In this document: one piece after another, positions 1 through 10,640 of the stretch
How positions within the stretch are numbered: position 1 is the stretch's first letter
Layout: the number at the start of each line of letters is the position of its first letter
NCBI GenBank assembly: GCA_027064025.1
Contig: JAMOQL010000242.1
Coordinates: 1-32,962 of the forward strand
Reading direction: 5' to 3'
Source: Bacteroidales bacterium
GTDB lineage: Bacteria > Bacteroidota > Bacteroidia > Bacteroidales > JAFGXI01
Length of the DNA: 32,962 bases
Position numbers and translations under genes: made by a program
The notes under the pieces: generated by a model
Seen by the model: the letters and a program-made list of their open reading frames with translations, nothing else
What the model was told of the DNA's origin: nothing
The model's database searches: none

Positions 1-1
1 T

Positions 2-223
2 TTACATTTTATCGCTTTTCTTTTATTAATTAGCATTGGTCTGCTTGCTCATTTTGGTCTTTACTATTGGATAGGAGCAAGCCTTTTTAGCCTATTATTA
101 TTTTACCAACATAGTTTAGTGAAATTTGATGATTTGTCGAGAGTCAATTTGGCATTTTTTACAACTAATGGCATTGGGAGTGTGGTTTTTAGTGTTTTTT
201 CTATTTTAGAAGTATTTTTGTAA
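2..223 (+). CDS. UbiA-like prenyltransferase (menaquinone/4-hydroxybenzoate type), C-terminal fragment, 5' truncated by window
   Basis: Open frame from pos 2 to TAA at 221-223: LHFIAFLLLISIGLLAHFGLYYWIGASLFSLLLFYQHSLVKFDDLSRVNLAFFTTNGIGSVVFSVFSILEVFL; the YQH-LV..DDLSRVNLAFFTTNG motif is typical of the UbiA/MqnP C-terminus. Not in ORF track. Confidence 0.8.
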   Translation, partial: LHFIAFLLLISIGLLAHFGLYYWIGASLFSLLLFYQHSLVKFDDLSRVNLAFFTTNGIGSVVFSVFSILEVFL

Positions 224-414
224 ATTGAGTAAAAAAAATATTTTTACCATTTCCCTATACTCAGATTTTTTCTAATTATTTCTCTAAATTCTACATTGTT
301 TAATTAGATGATTCTTTCTAATACTCTGTAGACTTGTTCTATAGCGCTTTATCTAAGACATTTATTTTCTATTCACATCTGCTCAAAACTTAGTTAATAA
401 GAGAAAAAAAGGGC

Positions 415-445
415 TTGTTTTTTTTACTTGTAAAATGTAAATTTG
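415..445 (+). promoter_or_regulatory. Bacteroidota-type promoter (TTG-N20-TAAATTTG) upstream of the T9SS protein
   Basis: TTG at 415-417 and TAAATTTG at 438-445, about 75 nt before the ATG at 522; matches the -33 TTG / -7 TAnnTTTG pattern. Confidence 0.45.
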
Positions 446-521
446 TATGTCCTAATAAAGCAACCAATACCAAGAGTTTACGTCTTTGGGATACAATTAT
501 TAAAGAACAAAAAACTTTGAG

Positions 522-3500
522 ATGAGCATAAAAAAAAATATTTCCCTATTAGTGTTATTTACAATATTATCCTCCTTTAGTTTATATGCACAAGAAATTT
601 GTGATAATGGAATAGATGATGATGGTGATGGCTTAGTAGATATTAACGATCCTGATTGCGCTTGTAGTGGTATTGTAACTCAACCTTCTTCATTAATTCC
701 AAACCCGTCTTTCGAAGACCATTCTTGTTGTCCTTCAGAATATAGTCAAACTACAGACTTTTTAACAAACTGTGCCGACACATGGAATCAACCACAAACT
801 ACAGCTACCGCTGATTATTTTAATACTTGTGATTACACTGGTCCAGCACCACTTCCTTTCCCTGACGGGGATGCTGCTGCGGGTTTTATTGCTTATCATC
901 TAGATGGTGATATACTTACCCCAAGTAATACTTACGTTGAATATTTAGGTGCGAGCTTTACCTCTCCATTAGTAAATGGAACGGAGTATCAATTAGATTT
1001 TGGAATAGCTTTTACTTATACAGATAATATTATTGAAAACATTAGTAATCCTTTACCTGCAAATCCTTCTTGCCCAATTGATATAACAATATTTGGGACT
1101 CCAAATGCAGCAGATATACCTTGGAATGGTGATGATTGTCCAGATGGTGTAGGAGGGTTTGTCGAACTTGGACATGTTAGTTATAATCCAGATGCAACTT
1201 CTGGTTGGGGATCTATTTCTATTACATTTACACCTACTTTTAATGTGTATGCTATTGCTTTAGGAGGTCCTTGTAATATTCCAATGGGATGTGGATATAA
1301 TGGAGACGGTACAGATATTTCATATTTTATTGTTGATAATTTAATCTTAAATGAATCGAATGCTTTTTCTGTAAGCGTTTCTAAATCAGGAGATTTATGT
1401 ACTGACGATTTGGTCTTGTCAGCAACAGGGCCGGGTGCCGGAACATTTCAGTGGTATAAAGAAGGAGTTGCTATTGTTGGACAAACTAACCCAACACTAA
1501 ATGTTTCGGCTTTGGCTGGTACAGCAGGCGATTATCAGGTTCTTTATTCAGAAGGAGGAGGTTGCGATACCGCAAATATCTCAGTCCAATTGAATACAGT
1601 GACTGCAAGCTTGTTGCAAGATGCTACTATTTGTAATGGAGAAACAACTAACTTAACAGCATCGGGTGGAGATACTTATGCTTGGAGCAACGGATTGCCT
1701 GCCAATAATACCAATACAGTGTCTCCAAGTGCTACTACACGCTATTATGTAACGGTTAGTAATACAAGTGGTTGTTCAGATACTGCAAGTGTATTAATTA
1801 ACGTAAATCCAGTACCAACCGTAGATATTATTGGAGATACTATTTTTTGTGCAGGAGATTCTAGTTTGTTAGATGCTAATGTAACTAATGCAAGCTATTT
1901 TTGGGGTCCTACAACAGAAACAAGTCAAACTATTATGGTTCATTCTGCAGGTCTTTATGTTGTTACGGTAACCAATTCGTATAACTGTTCTAGTATCGAT
2001 CAAGTTAATGTAATTGTTAATCCAAATCCAATCCCCAATATTACGGGTAATTCTGTAATTTGTCCTTCACTTTCTACTATTTTAGATGCCGGAGCTGGAT
2101 TTACTGGTTATGAATGGTCTAATGCGTCAACACTACAAACTTCAGAATATTTTACAGCAGGAATGTCATATGTAACAGTTACAGATGCTAATTCTTGTCA
2201 AGGGGTCGATTCTTTAGAGCTTACAGTAAGTCCACAAATTGTTCCTAATGTAACCGCAAATAGTAGTTTTGTTTGCATTGGAAATCAAGTGCAATTATCG
2301 GCAACAGGAGCAGGGCCTTCTGGAACTTATAATTGGGATAATGGACTAGGATTAGGACAAATTCAAAATACAACAGTGACCAATACCGCAGATTATTTTG
2401 TAACCCTTACCGATGTTAATAATTGCTCTGAGATTGGTAGTATTACTATTACAGGGATAGATGTTCCAGCATTAGCTGTTAATCCTGACGATACTACAAT
2501 TTGTAAAGGAACGTCACTTAATATTTCGGTAAATGGAGCATCCAGTTATTCATGGTTTCCTTCCTATGGCTTATCGTCAAATGTAGGGTCTGTTGTTGTA
2601 GCATCTCCAGAAGTATCTACCATATACTATATTACAGGTTCTAACGAAATGGGAGGTACCGTTTGTTCCTCAACTATTCAATCTAATGTTATTGTAGATA
2701 AATACACCTTCTCATTACCTGTCGACAAAACCGTTTGTAAAGGCGTCGAAGAGACTATTTCGGCAAGTGTTTCTAATGGAGTAGCACCGTACTTTTATTC
2801 GTGGACAGTAAATAATATTCCAAGACAAGAAACGGTCTCAAGTATTGTAGATACGATTGATGGTGATAGAAATTATACTTTAGTAGGTGTAGATGGAAAT
2901 GGATGTTCGATTACAAAAAGTGCAATTTATAAAAATTACCCACAATTAGTGATGGCTCCTTATATCAATAAGGATACAGCTTGTCCAAATACACCAATTT
3001 TATTTAATGCATCAATTTCAGGCGGAACAGGAGAACCTTATCAGTTTACCTTTGATGGGTATTATTCTAATACTATTTTGAGTATTTATCCAAAAGAAAC
3101 TTATACTTATCAACTTACAGTCAGAGATGGCTGTGAAGAGATAAAAGATTCAATTACAATATATACTTACCCTATTCCTTACCTTGATTTTGTTGCTAAT
3201 GAATATGGTGGCTGTGTTCCGAAAGAAATTAAATTTTCTTCAATTAGCAATCCAATAGGATTAATTGATAAATATAGATGGAATTTTGGAGATAATGATA
3301 ATAATAACTTATCGTTATCAGCTTCGCCATCTCATATTTACAATACTCATGGTATTTATGATGTAAATCTACAAGTGATAACAACAGATGGCTGTTTTAC
3401 CGATACAACAAAGACAGCGTTGATTCATATAGAAGCTAAACCTGTTCCTAGTTTCAAAGCTCAGCCTTCAACGGTTAGTATTTTAAAACCAGTAATTAAT

Positions 3501-3968
3501 TTTAATAATCTTTCAGAAAATGTGGACTCATTATCTTATATCTGGAATTTTGGAACTGGAGATTTATCTAATTTAAAATCGCCAGAATATTCTTATGAAG
3601 GAGTTGGAACTTATGAAGTAGAATTAATAGCATTTACACATTATGGTTGCTCCGATACAACATATAAATTTGTTGAGGTTAAACCAGAAGTTAAGTTTTA
3701 TGTACCTGATGCTTTTACCCCAGATGGCGATAATCATAATGAGGTATTTTTACCTGTTGGAACCAATATCTTAAATAAAGGTTATCATTTCTATATTTAT
3801 GATCGTTGGGGAGAACCTATTTTCGAAACAAACAATTTACATGAAGGATGGGATGGAAAAGTAAATGGTAATTTTGTTAAGCCGGGTATTTATGCATATT
3901 ACATCATTTACAAAGATATTTATGATATTAAATATGAAAGAGATGGTACGGTAAATGTGATTAGATAA
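522..3968 (+). CDS. Large secreted PKD/Ig-like repeat protein with T9SS type B (gliding motility-associated) C-terminal sorting domain
   Basis: Signal peptide (MSIKKNISLLVLFTILSSFSLYAQ), CDNGIDDDGDGLVDINDPDC motif, repeated Ig/PKD-like segments, and C-term FYVPDAFTPDGDNHNEVFLPVG...YIYDRWGEPIFE...GWDGKVNGNFVKPGIYAYYI. Confidence 0.9.
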   Translation: MSIKKNISLLVLFTILSSFSLYAQEICDNGIDDDGDGLVDINDPDCACSGIVTQPSSLIPNPSFEDHSCCPSEYSQTTDFLTNCADTWNQPQTTATADYFNTCDYTGPAPLPFPDGDAAAGFIAYHLDGDILTPSNTYVEYLGASFTSPLVNGTEYQLDFGIAFTYTDNIIENISNPLPANPSCPIDITIFGTPNAADIPWNGDDCPDGVGGFVELGHVSYNPDATSGWGSISITFTPTFNVYAIALGGPCNIPMGCGYNGDGTDISYFIVDNLILNESNAFSVSVSKSGDLCTDDLVLSATGPGAGTFQWYKEGVAIVGQTNPTLNVSALAGTAGDYQVLYSEGGGCDTANISVQLNTVTASLLQDATICNGETTNLTASGGDTYAWSNGLPANNTNTVSPSATTRYYVTVSNTSGCSDTASVLINVNPVPTVDIIGDTIFCAGDSSLLDANVTNASYFWGPTTETSQTIMVHSAGLYVVTVTNSYNCSSIDQVNVIVNPNPIPNITGNSVICPSLSTILDAGAGFTGYEWSNASTLQTSEYFTAGMSYVTVTDANSCQGVDSLELTVSPQIVPNVTANSSFVCIGNQVQLSATGAGPSGTYNWDNGLGLGQIQNTTVTNTADYFVTLTDVNNCSEIGSITITGIDVPALAVNPDDTTICKGTSLNISVNGASSYSWFPSYGLSSNVGSVVVASPEVSTIYYITGSNEMGGTVCSSTIQSNVIVDKYTFSLPVDKTVCKGVEETISASVSNGVAPYFYSWTVNNIPRQETVSSIVDTIDGDRNYTLVGVDGNGCSITKSAIYKNYPQLVMAPYINKDTACPNTPILFNASISGGTGEPYQFTFDGYYSNTILSIYPKETYTYQLTVRDGCEEIKDSITIYTYPIPYLDFVANEYGGCVPKEIKFSSISNPIGLIDKYRWNFGDNDNNNLSLSASPSHIYNTHGIYDVNLQVITTDGCFTDTTKTALIHIEAKPVPSFKAQPSTVSILKPVINFNNLSENVDSLSYIWNFGTGDLSNLKSPEYSYEGVGTYEVELIAFTHYGCSDTTYKFVEVKPEVKFYVPDAFTPDGDNHNEVFLPVGTNILNKGYHFYIYDRWGEPIFETNNLHEGWDGKVNGNFVKPGIYAYYIIYKDIYDIKYERDGTVNVIR

Positions 3969-3992
3969 TACTAATAAATATACTGATAATAT

Positions 3993-4020
3993 AATCCTCA
4001 GCTTTTGCTGGGGATTTTTT
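3993..4020 (+). terminator. Rho-independent terminator after the T9SS protein gene
   Basis: AATCCTCAGC-TTTT-GCTGGGGATT hairpin (one G-T wobble) followed by T-run. Confidence 0.75.
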
Positions 4021-4107
4021 GTATCATAAGATTAGTGTTATTTATACCTAAAGTTAAGAAATATTTCTATTTATTTTAGAAAAAATTTCTTGATAAGAAA
4101 ATGATCT

Positions 4108-5412
4108 TTATAAGTCTTTTATGATGGCAATGCTATCTTCTTTCAATAAAGCATCAATCTTATGACTAATTTCTAGATATACCTTATTTGTAGGTTCTGG
4201 AATATCGTCTGTCCCATATTCATCAATGGCTTTAAGTATATATTTAATGGAGATAATAGAGGTATCGACAGCGGGCTGATATCTGATGACTTTATATTGC
4301 TCGTCTTCAATTCTCGAAAAAATATGACTTTCGGCTAAGTTTTCTGTAATTTGAGAAATTAATCGAAAAGGTAATTTCAATTCATCTTTAATATCTTGAG
4401 TCGTAGGGGCAATACCCTCTTGGAATTTCTGAATAACAAAATAAGCGATATAAATACTCAGTTTTTTTCTAAAAGAACTAGAGATATTACTAGATTCTTC
4501 TTTTAGTACATATTGCTCTACATTTTGATTTACAAAAGAAAGCTCAGCCCCAAAAAGTACAATAGTCCAACTGGTTCGTAACCAAACTAAAAATAATGGT
4601 AAAGCAGCGAAACTACCGTAGATAGCATTAAACTGAACGACACCTATTTGGAATTTAACATAAGCCCACTGAACAACAACAAACAAACTTCCTGCTATCA
4701 CTCCCGAGATTAAAGCGGGCTTAAATTTAACTTTGGTATTGGGCATTATCATATAGACCATTGTCAATAAAAGCCAAAAAATAATATATGGTGATAAGCT
4801 TAATAAAAAAGAAAGTTCTTTATCTACGTATGACAAAAAGCTGATTGAATTTACCACCTGCTCTTTAACAGATGAAATATATACTGTTAGGCTACTAGAT
4901 AGAATAAGTAAAATAGGAGCTATAAGCATTATGGTTAGATATTCTGTAAATTTCTTAATCCAAGATCGCCCTTTAGAAATACCCCAAATTGCATTAAAAG
5001 ATTCTTCAATATTAGCCATAACTTTAAGTACAGACCAAAATAATAGAATAACTCCAATTCCTGCAATTACACCTCCTTTTGTGTTGTTGAGTAAACTATT
5101 AGCAAAACTAATAACTTGATCCATAATATCTTGATGAGCAGATAATTTTTCTATTAGAAGAGCATTAAGCTTTTCTTCCATACCAAAACCTTTAGATATA
5201 CCAAAAGCTAAGGCCACCACAGGAACAACAGAGAGCAGAGTGAAATAAGTTAGAGCCGATGAACGGATTTGTACACCGTCTTCGTTGAATCCTTTAAAGG
5301 ACATCACTAATACTCTAAGAAATTTTATTAGATAGGCTTGAATTTTAGGAAGGGTAGAAATTTCTTTTAGCCAAATCTCTTTTTCTATGAAATGTCTAAT
5401 TTTTTTAATCAT
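4108..5412 (-). CDS. YihY/BrkB family inner membrane protein
   Basis: Multi-TM 434-aa ORF with SSALTYFTLLSVVPVVALAFG, FWSVLKVMANIEESFNAIWG and FNAIYGSFAALPLFLVWLRTSWTIVLFGAELSF motifs of the family. Confidence 0.88.
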   Translation of the reverse strand: MIKKIRHFIEKEIWLKEISTLPKIQAYLIKFLRVLVMSFKGFNEDGVQIRSSALTYFTLLSVVPVVALAFGISKGFGMEEKLNALLIEKLSAHQDIMDQVISFANSLLNNTKGGVIAGIGVILLFWSVLKVMANIEESFNAIWGISKGRSWIKKFTEYLTIMLIAPILLILSSSLTVYISSVKEQVVNSISFLSYVDKELSFLLSLSPYIIFWLLLTMVYMIMPNTKVKFKPALISGVIAGSLFVVVQWAYVKFQIGVVQFNAIYGSFAALPLFLVWLRTSWTIVLFGAELSFVNQNVEQYVLKEESSNISSSFRKKLSIYIAYFVIQKFQEGIAPTTQDIKDELKLPFRLISQITENLAESHIFSRIEDEQYKVIRYQPAVDTSIISIKYILKAIDEYGTDDIPEPTNKVYLEISHKIDALLKEDSIAIIKDL

Positions 5413-5500
5413 AAGGATAAGTTATACTTGAATTTTAATTATTATTAGCATATTCAAAATATGAATATTTTTTTTGAATAGGTCTTGCTTGAAAATTTTG

Positions 5501-5508
5501 TATTTTTG
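5501..5508 (+). promoter_or_regulatory. Putative -7 element TATTTTTG upstream of RluA-family gene
   Basis: TATTTTTG about 95 nt upstream of ATG 5603; the -33 TTG spacing is not ideal. Confidence 0.35.
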
Positions 5509-5602
5509 TAAAATTAAGATTTTATACTGAAAAGGATACGACTTAATACTACTTTTATATATAAATTGAATTTTATTAATATCCCAGATCAATAAATTTA
5601 TC

Positions 5603-6499
5603 ATGTCAGAACATTCAAAACATAAATCAACTAAAGCAGCAAAAAACACTACATTTATTATTAAAGAAGAAAATGAGTTGCTAAAATTTTTATATCAGAA
5701 TTTAGGAAAGAGTAATAAAGTTAAGGCTTTATTAAAAAATAAACTAGTTCTGGTAAATAATGAAGCTATTTCGCAATTCAATCATCCTTTGAAAGTAGGT
5801 GATAATATCGAAATTTCTAAGGAAACAAAAACTGAAGAAAAAAGATATCGAGACATAAGTATTGTTTACGAAGATAACGATATTATTGTGATAGATAAAC
5901 ACGCTGGACTTTTATCTATTTCTACAGCTAAAGAAAATAAACGAACAGCTTTTCGGATTTTAAGTAATCATGTAAAAAAGGAAGATCCTTCAAATTTAAT
6001 CTTTGTGGTACACCGATTGGATAGAGAAACCTCAGGATTAATGATGTTTGCCAAGAGTATTAAAGTTAAAGAGTATTTACAAGAAAATTGGACTGATGTT
6101 GTTACAGAACGATCGTATTTAGCTTTAGTAGAAGGGAAACCAGAGCCATGGAGTGGAAGTGTTAGTTCGTATTTACGCGAATCTAAAGCGTTAATAGTTT
6201 ATTCTAGCCAAGATCCAGAATCGGGGCAGTTAGCCACAACACACTACAAGACTTTCAAAAGCAAAAAACAGTTTGCATTGTTAAGAGTTTGGCTCGAAAC
6301 AGGACGTAAGAACCAGATAAGAGTTCATATGAAAGATATTGGGCATCCTATTGTTGGTGACAAAAAATATGGATCAACGCTCGATTTGATTGGTAGAGTT
6401 GGGCTTCATGCATGGGTTCTTAGTTTTAAGCATCCCACTACGGGAGAATTGATGGAATTTAAAACGGCTATTCCTCGTAAATTTTCAAGAATAGTGTAG
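5603..6499 (+). CDS. RluA family RNA pseudouridine synthase (S4 domain + catalytic domain)
   Basis: S4-like N-term plus VVHRLDRETSGLMMFAKS catalytic motif and RKNQIRVHMKDIGHPIVGDKKYG. Confidence 0.92.
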   Translation: MSEHSKHKSTKAAKNTTFIIKEENELLKFLYQNLGKSNKVKALLKNKLVLVNNEAISQFNHPLKVGDNIEISKETKTEEKRYRDISIVYEDNDIIVIDKHAGLLSISTAKENKRTAFRILSNHVKKEDPSNLIFVVHRLDRETSGLMMFAKSIKVKEYLQENWTDVVTERSYLALVEGKPEPWSGSVSSYLRESKALIVYSSQDPESGQLATTHYKTFKSKKQFALLRVWLETGRKNQIRVHMKDIGHPIVGDKKYGSTLDLIGRVGLHAWVLSFKHPTTGELMEFKTAIPRKFSRIV

Positions 6500-6524
6500 T
6501 GAAAAAACTCAAAACTAACTTATC

Positions 6525-9500
6525 ATGATTTTATCAGAATTTCAAATTAATAGTAAATATTTGAAAAATTATTTATTATTAATTTTTGTTCTATTATATA
6601 TTAGTCAGGGATTTTCGCAAGCAAGAAAACCCTTTGTTGAGAATTATAATCAAAAAGCATACGGGGTTGATTGTAATAGTTCTAATGCATCTGTTCTCGA
6701 AAGTGAAGATGGAATAATGTACTTTGGTAATTATACAAAAGTTATAAGTTTCGATGGTGTCAATTGGGAGAAAATAAATATTACGCCAAGTTCAAATTAT
6801 ATTACATCCTTAGCAGAAGGTTTCGATAATCGAATATATATTGGAGCTCTAAATGAATTTGGATATATTGATATTAATGCAAAAGGAGAGAAGTCCTATT
6901 TTTCTATTTCTGATAGTTTAAAAATTGAAGATAAAAATTTTGGAGCTGTATGGCAGACATTCAAATTAGACTCATCTATTATTTTCTTTACTCAAAAGCA
7001 GATATATGTATTCAAGAATAATAAAATAAAAATCATAAAACCTATTGGAGACAACGCAGGAACTTTTCATAATGCATTTGTAAGTCATCAAAGATTATTT
7101 GTAAGACAACGTAATTTAGGCTTGTTAGAATATAGAAATAATCAATTAATATTAGTCTCCGAAGGAGAAAAGTTTAAAGATATTGGCGTTTTTGGGATCC
7201 TTTATTCCAAATCAGAATATATTATTGTAACTCAAGAAAAAGGACTTTTTATATATTCTCCTAAAGCAAAAAAATATAAAATTAACCCTATTATTTCTAC
7301 AGATAATCATGAATTAATATCGTCATTAATTTTCGGAGCAAAATTATTAAAAGATGGTAATATCGCATTAAATACTCAAATGAATGGTTTACTGATTATT
7401 TCTAAAAATGCCAAAATAATATTTGAGTTTAATCAAAAAACCGGTTTGTTATCGAACGATATAAAGAGTATATATCAAGATAATTATAGAAATTTATGGC
7501 TAGCTACGGCAAATGGAATTAGTTTTGTAAATTACGCATCTCCAGTTTCATTCTTCAACGAAGAATCAGGTTTATATGGTTCTGTTTCTGATGTCTTGAA
7601 ATATAATAATCAACTATATGTTGCTACATCGAGAGGACTTTTTGTGCAAACAACAAAATCTGATAATCGATTTTTTAAACGAATCGAAGATATCGATTTA
7701 AGTATTACAGATCTATGTATATCTCCAAACGGTTTACTTATTGGTACAAAAGAAGGTCTATTCCAGATAAATAAAAAAGGTAAACTAAATCTTGTTGCTT
7801 CAATTGATGCTCGAAAATTAATTTATATTTATTCAAACAATCAATTGCTCGCTGCAGGATTAAACGGTGTATATATTTATCAACATAAAAATAAATGGGT
7901 ACAAAAAAAGTATAATAACGAAATAGCCGCAGATATAACAACCCTAAGTTGTTTGGCAGACTCTAGTAATAATGCTGTAATTTGGATAGGGACAAAAGCC
8001 ATGGGAGTATATAAAGTTCAAATTAATAAGAATTCGGAGATTAATTATGAATGGTTTATTGGCGAAGAAGATGGTTTAGATGAAGGATGGACTAAAGGCT
8101 TTATTTATAATGATAATATTTATTTCTCAACTTTTTCTGGGGTGAAGAAATACAAAACAAAAGAAGAAATAATTAAACAGACTCCAGCCAATTTTAAGGC
8201 TGATATTCAGAAAGGTTCTTTTGAAAATTATTATGATTTTAAAGTAGATTCTTTTGCTTCGATTCAAGAAATGAAGCAAATAAATGACGAATCTTATGCT
8301 ATTATTGATAATAAAATAATGTATTCAAAAAATTCGGATAGCCTTTCATGTAAACCATTTAAGGCATTATTATTTCATAATTATAATAATCTATTTATAG
8401 AAAATGAATCTAGGATTTGGATAGGTACAAAAGAAGGATTAATTGCTTTTGATAACAATTATAACCGTGAAATAAAGCCTAGTTCATATATTAGGAAAAT
8501 TCTCACTTTAAACGATTCCAATATTTATAAAGGTTTGGATACAATAATAAATTTCAGTTTAGATTATTCAAAAAATACATTAGAATTTATTTATTCGTCT
8601 CTTTATCAGCAAAATAGTCAAAAATTAGAATATTCTTATATTCTTGAAGGTGCAGATAAATATTGGTCCAATTGGTCAGAACAAAATAAAGTTAAATATC
8701 AAAATTTACACGAAGGTTCATATACTTTTAAGCTTAAGGCAAAAAACAGATATAATATTGAAAGCAATATTCGAACTTATTCCTTTACCATAGAAACTCC
8801 GTGGTTTAGAACAATTTGGGCTATGACTTTTTATATATTAATATTTATTTTAATCATAATTATTTTAGTCCGTTTATATACCGCGCGTTTAAAAGCTAAA
8901 AATATTCATTTAGAAAAAATTGTAGAAGAAAGAACGCTTGAAATCGTAAAGCAGAAAGATGAAATTATGGAAATTCATCACGAATTAAAAGATAGTATTA
9001 ATTATGCCGAACGAATACAATTAGCCGTTTTGCCATCAAAAGAATTAATCGATGACGCTTTAGAAGATCATTTTATACTATTTAAACCTAAAGACGTTGT
9101 AAGTGGAGACTATTATTGGGCGCACAGAACTAATCAAACACTTATTATTACAGTTGCCGATTGCACTGGGCATGGTGTTCCTGGAGCATTTATGAGTATG
9201 TTGGGGATGTCTTTTCTTAATCAAATTGTTAATGATAATAGAAATTTATCTGCAGCTGATATTTTAAATGAATTGAGAAAGAAAGTTATCTTTGCTCTAA
9301 AGCAAAAAGGTATTAGTGGAGAGCAAAAAGACGGGATGGATATGTCTTTATGTGTAATCGATTTAAAAACCAATAAAGTGCAATGGTCAGGAGCTAATAA
9401 CCCATTATATATAATCTCTAAATCGGAACTAAATATAGAAAGCCCACAGACAACGTATAAAATATTTGACGATAAAAAGATTGAAATAGAAGGGAAAACA

Positions 9501-9827
9501 CTCTACGAATTAAAACCTGATAAAATGCCTGTGGCCCATTATTTGGTTATGAATAATTTTCAGAACAATGTTATATATTTATCGAAAGGAGATCAATTAT
9601 ATATGTTTTCCGATGGATATGCCGATCAATTTGGAGGAATAAAAGGCAAAAAATATAAGTATAAGCCTTTTAAAAGGTTAATATTAAATAACTCTGATAA
9701 AGGAATGCCTCAGCAAGGGAAATTACTCGATAATAGTATTGAAGAATGGAAATCAGGAATTGATGAACTAACCCAAAAACCTTATGAACAAATTGATGAC
9801 ATTTGTGTTATTGGGATAAAAATATAA
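6525..9827 (+). CDS. Sensor protein: Reg_prop beta-propeller, Y_Y_Y domain, TM helix, coiled coil, SpoIIE/PP2C-type serine phosphatase
   Basis: Repeated propeller motifs (SIYQDNYRNLWLATANGISF, IWIGTKEGLIAFD), Y_Y_Y-like segment (YSYILEGADKYWSNWSEQNKVKYQNLHEGSYTFKLKAKN), TM near residue 760, and SpoIIE motifs (FILFKPKDVVSGDYYW, VADCTGHGVPGAFMSMLG, GMDMSLCVIDL, GANNPLYII, MFSDGYADQFGG). Confidence 0.9.
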   Translation: MILSEFQINSKYLKNYLLLIFVLLYISQGFSQARKPFVENYNQKAYGVDCNSSNASVLESEDGIMYFGNYTKVISFDGVNWEKINITPSSNYITSLAEGFDNRIYIGALNEFGYIDINAKGEKSYFSISDSLKIEDKNFGAVWQTFKLDSSIIFFTQKQIYVFKNNKIKIIKPIGDNAGTFHNAFVSHQRLFVRQRNLGLLEYRNNQLILVSEGEKFKDIGVFGILYSKSEYIIVTQEKGLFIYSPKAKKYKINPIISTDNHELISSLIFGAKLLKDGNIALNTQMNGLLIISKNAKIIFEFNQKTGLLSNDIKSIYQDNYRNLWLATANGISFVNYASPVSFFNEESGLYGSVSDVLKYNNQLYVATSRGLFVQTTKSDNRFFKRIEDIDLSITDLCISPNGLLIGTKEGLFQINKKGKLNLVASIDARKLIYIYSNNQLLAAGLNGVYIYQHKNKWVQKKYNNEIAADITTLSCLADSSNNAVIWIGTKAMGVYKVQINKNSEINYEWFIGEEDGLDEGWTKGFIYNDNIYFSTFSGVKKYKTKEEIIKQTPANFKADIQKGSFENYYDFKVDSFASIQEMKQINDESYAIIDNKIMYSKNSDSLSCKPFKALLFHNYNNLFIENESRIWIGTKEGLIAFDNNYNREIKPSSYIRKILTLNDSNIYKGLDTIINFSLDYSKNTLEFIYSSLYQQNSQKLEYSYILEGADKYWSNWSEQNKVKYQNLHEGSYTFKLKAKNRYNIESNIRTYSFTIETPWFRTIWAMTFYILIFILIIIILVRLYTARLKAKNIHLEKIVEERTLEIVKQKDEIMEIHHELKDSINYAERIQLAVLPSKELIDDALEDHFILFKPKDVVSGDYYWAHRTNQTLIITVADCTGHGVPGAFMSMLGMSFLNQIVNDNRNLSAADILNELRKKVIFALKQKGISGEQKDGMDMSLCVIDLKTNKVQWSGANNPLYIISKSELNIESPQTTYKIFDDKKIEIEGKTLYELKPDKMPVAHYLVMNNFQNNVIYLSKGDQLYMFSDGYADQFGGIKGKKYKYKPFKRLILNNSDKGMPQQGKLLDNSIEEWKSGIDELTQKPYEQIDDICVIGIKI

Positions 9828-9848
9828 TCTTTGTAATTAAAGACAAAA

Positions 9849-10640
9849 TTGAACCTTATGAAAAAAATACTAAGTTTATTGCTAATATTGTCGATTAGTA
9901 CGCTTTATGCTCAGAACTATAGAGTTATTAAAGTAGATGGCGATATTGTGTATAAAAAAGATGATAATCCTTTACAAAAAGGAAGCTCATTTAAAGCAGG
10001 AGAACAATTTCTTTTTAAATCGAAAAATGCAAGAGCCGCCCTCATTCTACCTGGGAAAGGACGATTTATTCTAAAACCTGATAACAGCAATTTGGCTTTT
10101 GCCAAAGCCAACCTTGCACCAGCTATGAGTAATATGAGTTCACGTTCAGGAGCTCTTGTGAATAGGGTAGATTTAGAAAACTATTTTTCTGGAAATTATG
10201 TGATATTAAATAAAGTAAAACTGCAAATCAGCGAAAGTATTTTTCCAATGAATGATAATCAATTCTTTTATGTAAGCTATATGTATAGAGGAGAGCGAAT
10301 TGATAAATTATTATCGCACGAAAAAGATATTCTAATACTCGAAAAAAAAGAGCTCCTAAAAATAGATGGCATTCCAATCGATGGCTCTGAGATTTCAGAA
10401 ATGAAATTAAAATACATGAATAGAAAAGAGAACAATGGACGAGTTACAATAAGTTCTTTTACTCCAATTTTCCCCGATTTAAAACAATTAAAAGAAGAAG
10501 TACAAATTGTATTGGATGGATTTTCTCAAAATTCTAAAGAAGATAAAATTAAGGAAGTTCTTATGTTTATCAATGAATTCTATGGAAAATACGATAAAGA
10601 CGATGTGCTATTATGGTTAGATTCTGAATTCACTTTCTAA
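9849..10640 (+). CDS. Secreted protein with FecR-like N-terminal segment, function unknown
   Basis: Signal peptide MKKILSLLLILSISTLYAQ; YRVIKVDGDIVYKKDDNPLQKGSSFKAGEQFLFKSKNARAALILPGKGRFIL resembles FecR-type beta domains; 21 nt downstream of the phosphatase gene. Confidence 0.6.
   Translation: MNLMKKILSLLLILSISTLYAQNYRVIKVDGDIVYKKDDNPLQKGSSFKAGEQFLFKSKNARAALILPGKGRFILKPDNSNLAFAKANLAPAMSNMSSRSGALVNRVDLENYFSGNYVILNKVKLQISESIFPMNDNQFFYVSYMYRGERIDKLLSHEKDILILEKKELLKIDGIPIDGSEISEMKLKYMNRKENNGRVTISSFTPIFPDLKQLKEEVQIVLDGFSQNSKEDKIKEVLMFINEFYGKYDKDDVLLWLDSEFTF

Noticed and set aside
5422-5649. 75-aa minus-strand ORF upstream of the RluA-family gene
   Set aside because: Covers the intergenic promoter region and the RluA-family start in antisense; no protein features.
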